Below, piece after piece: positions 56,255 to 64,000 of a stretch of 64,000 nucleotides of DNA. The DNA comes from Torymus aiolomorphi. Taxonomy: Eukaryota > Arthropoda > Insecta > Hymenoptera > Torymidae. The notes below the pieces were generated by a model. That model was not told where the DNA came from. It ran no database searches and saw only the letters and a program-made list of their open reading frames with translations. The number at the start of each line of letters is the position of its first letter. The stretch's first letter is position 1. The stretch spans positions 70,864,022 through 70,928,021 of the forward strand of contig CM070877.1 of the NCBI GenBank assembly GCA_036365515.1, read 5' to 3'. A program made the translations under genes and the position numbers.

Positions 56255-56560
56255 GGCGTTTCATGTCAACTGCCCAAGCGCGGTGCGCGAGCGCCAAATC
56301 GTGCTATATTCAGCTCATGTTTACAATACTAAAACGTACTTAAAAATATTTTAAGATAAGCATTTCCGATTTATTTTTACCTCAGCTTTCCAATGGTGTA
56401 GGCAGTTTTCCCGGAATTTTCCATTTTCACCTTCAAAAAGTACAAAATGTCTTATATACAAAAAGTGTATTTCTAATATTTTTTTTGACCCTCTAGATCG
56501 AAAGCTGAGCATTTTTTACGTAGGAAAGGATATTTTCCAAAGAGTGCCCGAGATGTTTTC
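56255..56560. repeat. Half copy of the 60,430 palindromic element
   Basis: ATATATGAGGCGTTTCATGT, GCGCGGTGCGCGAGCG, CTCAGCTTTCCAATGGTG and GATCGAAAGCTGAG follow the order of one arm of the 510-bp palindrome at 60,430-60,939, at clear divergence. It lies between integrase and the truncated PolB and may have helped remove the rest of PolB. Confidence 0.65.
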
Positions 56561-56989
56561 TGCGAGAAATAGTATACGAAAGAGTAGACGCAACACCTTT
56601 CCTGCGCGCGGTACTACGCGGTACAGCGCGCGGACTGCTCCCGCCTCGTTGTCTATATAATAATCTTTTATAATCTTTAATTCTTTACCTGTTCTTCTGG
56701 ATTCTTAATAATGCATGGAGTAATATTTTATTAATTATTTTATAGAAAAATAAAATTTCAAAATTAACAGCAATATAATAACTCTTGTACTAACGTTTTT
56801 TTTCAGTGTAGATAATATGTTTTTTTTTTGTTTTCGCAGTTTTTTTCGAGAAGATTTTATACTGAGAACTCAGAGAGGTTTTTTTGAGCTTCAATGTACT
56901 TTCATCTATTGGAATAATAGCATGGTATTGTAACATGCCTGCACGGAGAGAAAGAAATCAGTAAAAATTACCAAACTATCAAGTAACCC

Positions 56990-58110
56990 TCACGTAAACT
57001 TGTAAATCCAACTTTTGTATTCCGAGAGACTGTCATCATAACTACATTTAATAAAGAAATCCACACTAAATGGCACGTGATGCTGATAAGCTCGTTCATC
57101 GTCAATTAATGGCTCCAATATATATTCAAAATCCGCATATATTACAGACGGTACACGACTCTTAAAACCAAAGTTTGTAAACTCTAAAGTATTGTTTTTC
57201 ATAGATGGAAGTGTAATTTTATACTGATTCATTTTTTCAGATTCAGTTGTATGCTTCGTCAACTTCTCTTCCGTGCAGAAATAATGTAGGCAACGATCAC
57301 AGATGAATGTTTTATGGTTTCGAGAAGATAGCTGTTTGCTAGACAATCTTGATAAATTTTGTATCCATACATAATGGAATTTAAATTCTATGTTAACATC
57401 ATCATCATCGAGAGACGAGCCATCGTCATCCTTGTCAACATAATTATTTTTGATGAGAAGTAAATTAACATGTTTTTCTTTTTTGTTAGCTGTCAAGTAA
57501 AGTGGTAAGGTGTCAAACACTTTTCCTTTTTTCTTTAAATAATACACATTTACAGAAACGCCATTTTGTTTTTCAAACTTACTAACTTTTCGGGGACCAA
57601 CAGGAAAATCGATCTCTTTAAAGTTGAGATCGTTTTTATGTGATACATAAGTCACCACTCGATTGCCATTTGTCTTAGCAGGGTGTAGCGCCAATAGAAT
57701 TGCCCATTTAAAACATTCATCGTCCATATTTTCTACGTTTGTACATGCCTTCTTGTTCTTGATGAATGGGGGGCAAATGGATGTACGAGCTTCCTCTCAT
57801 CGGATTGAACTTGTAAATATTAATAACTAAATTTAAAATTGATTTAAGCGACCAGCCCGTCTCGCGCTCTTGGAATTCTTCCATATCCGTATCGATGGTA
57901 TTTTGCACATTAATAACAAACCACTCATTTAAGTCCGCAGTCGAATATATCGGAGCTGTTTTTGTGTTGAAATATTTTATTTCGATTGTCTCTTCACCAT
58001 CCTTAACTATCACGTACATGGCCACTAACACTTTATTCACTTTCAAAGGTTCTTTAAGTTTCACGTACTTTTTCAATAAATTCCTTCTTAGCGTCTCTCA
58101 TAAACGATAA
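56990..58110 (-). pseudogene. Protein-primed DNA polymerase B, N-terminal part only
   Basis: The segment 58,076-57,717 has KVNKVLVAMYVIV and GWSLKSILNLVINIYKFNPMRG. It is followed in another frame by 57,727-56,990 with MDDECFKWAILLALHP, FHYVWIQNLSRL, a zinc-finger-like CDRCLHYFCTEEKLTKH, and VIYADFEYIL, the ExoI motif with its D-F-E. The polymerase (palm) domain and its catalytic motifs are absent; the frame ends at 56,990 just after ExoI. A frame change near 57,730-57,790 separates the two parts. Polinton PolB copies the element using a protein primer. Confidence 0.78.
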
Positions 58111-59194
58111 TAAATGAAGATGTCTTCGGTGTCTCTATTTCTATTCTTAAAAGCTGATTCGACATTATCCCAGCTTACCGATAGGCCATTTTCACTAGCT
58201 TGTAGTCCAGTACCTATACGATCTTCACTCAACAAGCGTAGAGCACTCTTTATAACGGCTATAGCAGCTTGCAATTTTTGCCTATCGGTCACTGTTACGT
58301 GAGTTAAGGGGGCTAGACACCTTTTTTCTCTGAAATAAGAAGTCACATTTTAATACATAAATGTAAACTAATTATTTCATACTTTTTACATATAAAAGTG
58401 GGTATATTTACCTTACCTTAAAACTTTCTCAATGGGCCTTTTATATGGTCCAGAACCATAGTCATCGATGAAACAAGTTTTTTCACTAACCGTAAGCTTT
58501 GAAATTTTCCTGTGGATGGATTGACTCCAGATTTGAACTAAATTACTTCTGAATAGTATAATTCTCATATGAGTGTAGGGATTTAGGATTAAATGTCGGA
58601 AAAAATTTTTACATCAGAAAAATTATGAAAAAATATAAAAAATTTAAAAAAATTAAAAAAAAACTCTTGAAAAACAGCACAATTTTTTTTTTCTCATTAG
58701 ATCAAAAATCCCTACACTCATATGAGAATTATACTATTCAGGAGTAATTTAGTTCAAATCTGGAGTCAATCCATCCACAGGAAAATTTCAAAGCTTACGG
58801 TTAGTGAAAAAACTTGTTTCATCGATGACTATGGTTCTGGACCATGTAAAAGGCCCATCGGAGAAAGTTTTAAGGTAAGGTAAATATACCCACTTTTATA
58901 TGTAAAAAGTATGAAATAATTAGTTTACATTTATGTATTAAAATGTGACTTCTTATTTCAGAGAAAAAAGGTGTCTAGCCCCCTTAACTCGGTTCTGCGC
59001 TGAGCCAATTTTTTAGCTTCCACTAGAGCGCCACGGCCAAGCGCAATCCAATTATTCACATTATCTTGGTCAGCTGCACCACTTAAAGCAAGCCGATATG
59101 ATTTATATAGCACAAGAACGGTATTTTTTAAATACTCAGGCATCTTGAGCCACGTATCGCGCGAGGCAGTCGAATGACTCTCCGCTATACGCAC
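58098..59194 (-). pseudogene. Polinton protein of unknown function, interrupted by an insertion
   Basis: The upstream half (59,194-58,988) reads ASRDTWLKMPEYLKNTVLVL and SGAADQDNVNNWIALGRGAL. The downstream half (58,303-58,098) reads VTVTDRQKLQAAIAVIKSAL and DNVESAFKNRNRDTEDIFIY. A 676-bp palindromic element with TTAA duplication lies between them. The halves are in the same frame when it is ignored. The first codon of the open frame is GTG, not ATG, so the true start may be lost. The protein is helical and lies directly upstream of PolB; I do not know its role. Confidence 0.6.
58308..58983. mobile_element. Palindromic TTAA element, copy 2 (676 bp)
   Basis: TTAA at 58,304-58,307 and 58,984-58,987 bounds GGGGGCTAGACACC and GGTGTCTAGCCCCC. 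Sequence is nearly identical to copy 1 at 52,140-52,816. The unpaired centre (AAATGTCGGAAAAAATTTTT ...) is the reverse complement of that in copy 1, so the two were inserted in opposite orientation. Confidence 0.88.
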
Positions 59195-59302
59195 AGCTCC
59201 TTTTATCTAAAAATTCGCGAGAAGAGATCGTTTCTGATTGGTTGTGAGCATCATGGTAGGGAGGAAAATAGTGCGATTTGTTAAACAAATTGGAAGGGGT
59301 GA

Positions 59303-59312
59303 CTATAAAAGA
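59303..59312 (+). promoter_or_regulatory. TATA box of the spliced small gene
   Basis: GACTATAAAAGAGAC lies about 75 bases before the ATG at 59,379, consistent with a TATA-driven promoter with a short leader. The same GACTATAAAAG string, inverted, precedes the minus-strand gene at ~62,090. Confidence 0.55.
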
Positions 59313-59378
59313 GACAATGAGACGCTGAAAACCTCATTTGCTTCTCTGCTCTCGTTCGAGAACAGTCACAGTAGCAAC

Positions 59379-59925
59379 ATGAAGTATATTGTCGATGTGC
59401 AAGGTTTCAAGATTACCTTGAATGAATTCGTTTTCAAGGAAGTAGCCATCATCCCCCTTGAGGAAGACACTACACCGTCGGTTTTCCTATTTAAACCGCC
59501 TTATGCATGGAACAAGTTGTTGGACAGAAACGAGTCTGAAAATTGCTGGCTTGAACAAAATTTCCATGGAATAATGTGGAGAGCAGGCAACACCCCATAC
59601 AATGAACTTAAAAACACTCTAAGTGGTGTACTCTTCGGAGCAGAGATTGTGAAGGGACTGGAGAAAAGTAAATTTAAGAGATTTTCCCCGATCAGTAAGC
59701 AATTTTTTTATTATAAAATTATTTTCATAAAAAAGGTTTTCTCATAATATTTTTTTAATTTACAGATTAGTTACAAATATCGAGGAGATGAGTTGTCCTT
59801 CATTGAAAAGTCTACCTACAGAATCAGTCTCATATACTAACCATACTGCCTGTAACTTTCCAATATGCGCACTTCGAAACGCGCTGGTTTTGAAAAGTTG
59901 GATGCTTCAGCAGCAGCATAACTAA
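59379..59925 (+). CDS. Intact two-exon Polinton-associated small protein (~156 aa)
   Basis: Exon 1 is 59,379-59,694 (MKYIVDVQGFKITLNEFVFK... ending at CCGATCA|GTAAGC). Exon 2 is 59,771-59,925, using the acceptor GATTAG|TTACAAATATC. With this 76-base GT-AG intron the frame continues to a TAA at 59,923; the nearer AG at 59,764 would give an immediate stop. Conserved pieces are FVFKEVAIIPLEEDT, FKPPYAW and WLEQNFHGIMWRAGNTPY. Exon 2 adds Cys residues (SCPSL, ACNFPIC) and a helical end. TATA lies upstream and AATAAA at ~60,000. It is the only fully intact gene in the Polinton cluster. Function unknown to me; a decayed paralogue lies at 48,545. Confidence 0.65.
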
Positions 59926-60000
59926 ATTATGAATGAATCCTTTTATTTCATGTATATTTGAATTATATTTGTACAATATAATGTTAATTTATTGCAGTTA

Positions 60001-60429
60001 ATAAACATTTTTTTATTAAATTTTATTGTTATATTAAGGAGGTTCAGGGATGTCATGCTGTGGGGTGAGGCTAGGGACGTCTCCTCTTTCCCCGCGGGCG
60101 CTCCCCGCTCACCGTGCACCCCCTCGCGCAGCCAACGAACTCGGCGTTTTGTTTACGTTTTCACCTACTTCTTTCCCAAATGCCTTATAAGCGACCAAGA
60201 TGTCTCTGCATTTTTATTCTTTGATTATTTTTCTATTAAAATGAAGGTTTTCTAATTGTATTTCTGCTTCTTTTATAAGTGATTTTTATGTTCAAAGGTC
60301 ACATAACCTCACTCTCCCATAAGAGCCTATGTTAAAAACTCTATTTTCAAGAATTTTTTTCTCAAGAAAATGGCTTATAAAAAATACTGAAAAAATTAAT
60401 GTAATCTTCTTTCAAATTAAAGAACAATA
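60001..60429. other. Right flank of the Polinton cluster, no gene
   Basis: A GC-rich patch (60,080-60,130, CCCCGCGGGCGCTCCCCGCTC) sits between AT-rich flanks. No ORF with a recognised domain, and no inverted match to the left flank. Confidence 0.35.
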
Positions 60430-60939
60430 TGAAGCGTTTCACGTCAGCTCTCCAGGCGTGGCGCGCGAGCGCGAAATCATGATGTTTTCAGCTTGTGTTT
60501 GAAGGGCTAAGATGTATTTAAAAAAAATAATCCCCAAGTGATTTCGATGTATTTTTTCCTCAGCTTTCCGATGGTGCTATTAGTTTCTCAAAATTTTTCA
60601 ATTCTAAGTATTTCTTGAATAATATCTCGAAAAAATCAAAAAACCCCTATGTAGAAAAAGGCTATATCCATGTAAAATTTCCTCCTCTTTCGATCTAGCA
60701 GGTCAAAAAAATATTAAAAATATAGTTTTTGAGATATCACACGTTTTATATTTTTTTGAGGTTAGAATTGAAAAATTTTGTGAAACTAATAGCACCGTCG
60801 GAAAGCTGAGGAAAAAATACATCGAAATCACTTGGGAATAATTTTTTTTAGATACATCTTAGCCCTTCAAACACAAGTTGAAAACAGCATGATTTCGCGC
60901 TCGCGCGTCGCGCCTGGAGAGCTGACGTGAAACGCCTCA
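60430..60939. mobile_element. 510-bp palindromic element with TA ends
   Basis: TGAAGCGTTTCACGTCAGCT at the left is inverted at AGCTGACGTGAAACGCCTCA on the right, with TA flanking both. The arms carry GCGCGCGAGCGCGAAATCAT and CCTCAGCTTTCCGATGGTGC and their complements. The centre (~60,610-60,760) is AT-rich. There is no coding capacity. A diverged half copy lies at 56,255-56,560. Confidence 0.85.
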
Positions 60940-61054
60940 TATATAAAAATTCTAAATTGTTCCCTGCATTTTGATGTGATGACTGATCCACCTTAATTTC
61001 TTTTATCCGAAATTTCTTTGCATGTTAATAATTATATATGAAATAGTAATATAT

Positions 61055-61402
61055 TCTTCTCTTTAAAAAGTGATAGATGAAATCCGTCATCACAATAACA
61101 CTGTTTTGATTGGTTGTAGTTGACTTATTTGATTAGTCTACATAGGATAAGCGCCAAAATCGAATATGTTTGAATTTTGACGATTGAATTATTGAGTTTG
61201 AATATTTAAAAACTGAATAATTAAAATAGTATAAGAAAAAAAATTTTTATTATTTTATTTATCAAACTTAGATTATGATCATATAATTTAAACTAATTAA
61301 AACAAACTTTTAAATTGAACCTTACTAACTTGATCATGTTCATAACTTCAAAAACAAAAAAATAAATAAATAATACGCGCGAAGCGCGTTGAATATAGCT
61401 AG
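61055..61402 (+). mobile_element. Non-autonomous Helitron, 348 bp
   Basis: It starts TCTTCTCTTTAAAAAGTG and ends with the hairpin ACGCGCGAAGCGCGT, then TGAATATAG, then CTAG followed by T. The same ends occur in the copy at 24,600-24,937 (minus strand). Internal sequence (ATCCGTCATCACAATAA; TTGATCATGTTCATAACTTC) also matches that copy with divergence. Confidence 0.8.
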
Positions 61403-61505
61403 TGTTTAAAATAAATAAATTAATAATTTGTTCATAAATTACATGTTAATAATAATTATATATTATTTAAATAAAAACATAAAATGAATATTATTTATTA
61501 ATACG

Positions 61506-62049
61506 TTAGAAAACATTTGTGGCACTGAAAGGGGCCGATTGATTTAGTCCTGAAAATGACTGATTAAATAGTAAGTCGACGACGAATTCGCCGACATGTC
61601 TCATTTTCAACACTGTCGTCACGAGGTTGCTTCTCCGGCATCTTCCGCGGTGACATCGTCCCAAAGAAGACGGTGATGCACAGTGGTGATGAGCCCAGCT
61701 CGATAAGATTATGCTTTTCCACCGGATGATGACCTCAGCTCGTACTTCTCCACAAATTCTGGAGAGAAGCATGAAGGTACCGGCGAGAGCGAAGACGGCG
61801 GTGATAGTGGCGGCAACACCAGCGGTGGGCAGTGGGCTCGACGAAGACCGGCGATGAATACGGTAACCGTTGTGGCGTGAACGCTGGGGACACAATCGGC
61901 AACTTAATCGGCGACGACGTATCCAGCGGCACCATCAACGTCGAAAGGAATTTGCCGTCGCTATCTATCATGTAGCCGACCATCCAATCGAAGTCGGCCT
62001 CACGCCACGTTGTCTCCATTGCTCCGGAGTTGTCGCCCGATGAGTCCAT
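61506..62049 (-). pseudogene. Unknown gene of a divergent pair, probably broken
   Basis: From MDSSGDNSGAMETTWREADF at 62,049 the frame reads a plausible N-terminus (DWMVGYMIDSDGKFLSTLMV). It then becomes low-complexity and Arg/His-rich, while another frame becomes Pro/Ser-rich, suggesting a frameshift near 61,880. A TATA box on the minus strand (GACTATAAAAGCAATG at ~62,090) lies ~40 bases before the ATG. Domain not recognised. Confidence 0.4.
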
Positions 62050-62261
62050 GTTAGCAGGTGATAATTAATCGATAGACTGCATTGCTTTTATAGTCAAAGC
62101 GCGGACCTACGCGACACCCGCTATGTGGTGGAGGGTAAAGAATGAGTGTGCTCTTCCCCTCCACATGACTAGAATCGCTCTCGATTGTTAATTGGATCGG
62201 AGCAGCTCCTAGGGAAGATATAAAGAAGCGCGTTTCTCATCATTTCGCATCATTCATTGCA
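62050..62261. promoter_or_regulatory. Divergent promoter region
   Basis: The minus-strand TATA (complement of CTTTTATAGTC, ~62,085-62,095) and plus-strand TATA (GATATAAAGAAG, ~62,217) are ~125 bases apart, each 35-50 bases from an ATG (62,049 and 62,262). ATCATTCATT before the plus ATG resembles an initiator. Confidence 0.5.
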
Positions 62262-62795
62262 ATGGAGCCGAACAAGGAATTTCTGCAAGATCTCCTTAAT
62301 GAAGATTCTCTCCAAGAAGCAATTCTCGAAGGATTGGCAGCGTTGGAGGATTGCGTACCATTTGTGTTGGAGAAGATACCCGAGCTTTCTTCTCCTTTGG
62401 CTTTCGACATCTGGCTCATGGGCCTTGAGTTTGAAGAGGAGAAGGAGCAGCAACGGGCACTTACTCCTTCACTCCCACTGAGATTGCCGCCGCCACGTTA
62501 CGAATTGCGAAGGCCGCATGCTCCACAACCTCCTCCGGGCCTCGTGATGCTATCACCACCAGCATCGGCGGAATTCATGCTGTACGAGCTGCATGAACGG
62601 CGGTATTACGAGGTGCCGGCGGAGCTTGCACAGCTCCGTGCATTCGAGTAATTGCCGTAGACGCCGAAGGAGGAAGACGGAGATGCGGATGACGAAATGG
62701 AGGTCGTGCACAACCTTCCTTGCAGAGCTCGAAAGCGACATCGTGAAAATTGGTCACCATTGTCAGGATTATCATCTCATCGTCTCGCCATGTAA
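62262..62795 (+). pseudogene. Unknown acidic/proline-rich gene with two in-frame stops
   Basis: The ORF from MEPNKEFLQDLLNEDSLQEA reads 129 residues: an acidic helical N-terminus, FDIWLMGLEFEEEKEQQ, and a Pro-rich middle. It reaches TAA at 62,649-62,651, followed in frame by TAG at 62,658-62,660. The same frame then stays open with KEEDGDADDEMEVVHNLP and a basic NLS-like RARKRHRENW to TAA at 62,793. AATAAA lies at ~62,814. Either a shortened protein or readthrough is possible. Family not recognised. Confidence 0.45.
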
Positions 62796-63440
62796 TGGTC
62801 ATTTTTAGGACAAAATAAACTCAATCGGCCTTTTCTAAGGCCAATTCAATCGGTCCTTTTCAGGGGTATAAAGTGATTTAAACGCTTACATATATCTAAA
62901 AAAGGTTGATTTTTCAATTATAACTTAGCAATACATTTAGTTTTATAAAAATATTAAATGCAAACTTTGAAGATAATAATGAGATATAACTTTTTTTATA
63001 TTTAACATGTATAATCAATTCCTGAAAGCTAGGTCTATAAAATGATTCTTAACATCTAAATAACATTTTACATAACAAAGCTGGCAAGAGAATCAGCTCA
63101 CAATGCGCTACGATACAGTGACGGAGAGCATTCTGCCGATAGTTTACGCTCGACAATCAATTCCTGAAAGTTATACCGATAAACGATTTTTAACATCTAC
63201 ATAGCAAGCGATAGATTCATCATATGTGAACGAGAGAGAACATAAGCCCGCTATGAGCTCGAGCTTCGTTGAGTAAAAGCCGGAGAGAGAATATAACCTC
63301 ACTACGTGCGACCTTCTTTGAGTGAATAGCTACCTATATTATATAGATGTTAGTGTTGTTTTTGAACATCAGCCCCCCCTTATCCGCCCCCCCTGCCCGC
63401 CCCTCAGCCCCCCCCCCTCAAAATAACGTAAAAATCACCG
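62796..63440. other. Non-coding with a ~145-bp duplication and a C-rich tract
   Basis: ATCAATTCCTGAAAG...TTAACATCTA occurs at ~63,013 and ~63,157. A C-rich tract spans ~63,372-63,418. No gene. Confidence 0.5.
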
Positions 63441-63457
63441 TATTTCTATGAGTTTTT

Positions 63458-63476
63458 GCTTCCTCATAGAGGAAGC
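63458..63476. repeat. Conserved short hairpin (copy 3 of 3)
   Basis: GCTTCCTCATAGAGGAAGC, preceded by TTTTT and followed by TTTGTAATAG, lies ~100 bases before the TG tract. It matches the hairpins at 25,972 and 29,205, which are inverted relative to it. Confidence 0.8.
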
Positions 63477-63578
63477 TTTGTAATAGTAAAATTTTAATTT
63501 TCTTTAAATTGCTGTAGAAACATGAATAAAGGTGTTAGAAGTTTGTGTCACATGATTTTAGAAAATGTCTGTATGGAT

Positions 63579-64000
<422 letters not shown>

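Overview
The window reads as eukaryotic, transposon-rich nuclear DNA from an arthropod, most probably an insect. The support is an AT-rich background with GC-rich islands, GT-AG introns, TATA/AATAAA-type genes, a ~174-bp satellite, long (CA)n/(TG)n/(TA)n tracts, LTR elements primed by a tRNA-Tyr-like 3' end, an F-protein-like env remnant, a Polinton/Maverick with arthropod-style genes, and non-autonomous Helitrons. A hymenopteran such as a parasitoid wasp is my best guess, but that is inference. I see no convincing ordinary single-copy host gene, tRNA gene, rRNA or CRISPR array. Almost everything is a mobile element, a repeat or a decayed piece of one.

Layout from the left. 1-1,930 holds the 3' end of an LTR element with its LTR at 1,307-1,930. 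1,931-11,530 is a ~174-bp satellite organised in ~521-bp trimers, interrupted by an LTR plus primer-binding-site fragment (2,120-~3,165) and by a decayed Ty1/copia element (~6,660-10,804). 11,530-16,250 is a decayed copy of a large multi-copy gene family of unknown function with a HEEADT...D.DI nuclease-like motif. 16,620-17,050 is a 141-bp tandem repeat. 17,081-18,350 is an LTR with tRNA-Tyr PBS and a leader. 18,535-19,636 is a two-exon tyrosine recombinase (Crypton-like). 20,220-21,860 is packed with palindromes. 22,045-23,540 is a BEL/Pao LTR, leader and gag.

23,540-31,000 and 37,290-39,420 are dispersed repeats tied to TG/CA tracts, a short conserved hairpin, a Helitron copy, a TIR element and foldback elements. 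31,100-31,790 is a 93-bp repeat present in both orientations. 31,898-34,292 is a 2.4-kb palindrome made of two facing copies of the 3' half of a multi-copy gene. 41,430-44,730 is the env-to-LTR end of an errantivirus-like element.

48,545-59,925 is a decayed but complete-looking Polinton/Maverick gene set. On the minus strand are the major capsid protein, penton, adenain-like protease, a PLA2-plus-basic core protein, an unknown protein and the start of PolB. On the plus strand are the packaging ATPase, two small proteins, an integrase and a spliced small gene. Two nearly identical ~677-bp palindromic elements with TTAA duplications interrupt two of these genes. 60,430-60,939 is another palindromic element, 61,055-61,402 a second Helitron copy, and 61,500-62,800 a divergent pair of TATA-driven unknown genes. 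The window ends in a further TG-tract repeat.

Functionally this is a nested-insertion landscape. Satellite was invaded by LTR elements, and the Polinton was invaded by small palindromic elements. Most coding regions carry stops, frameshifts or lost catalytic residues. The exceptions are the Crypton-like recombinase, the spliced gene at 59,379-59,925, the integrase ORF (open, but with altered catalytic residues) and the gag ORF, which is open but truncated.
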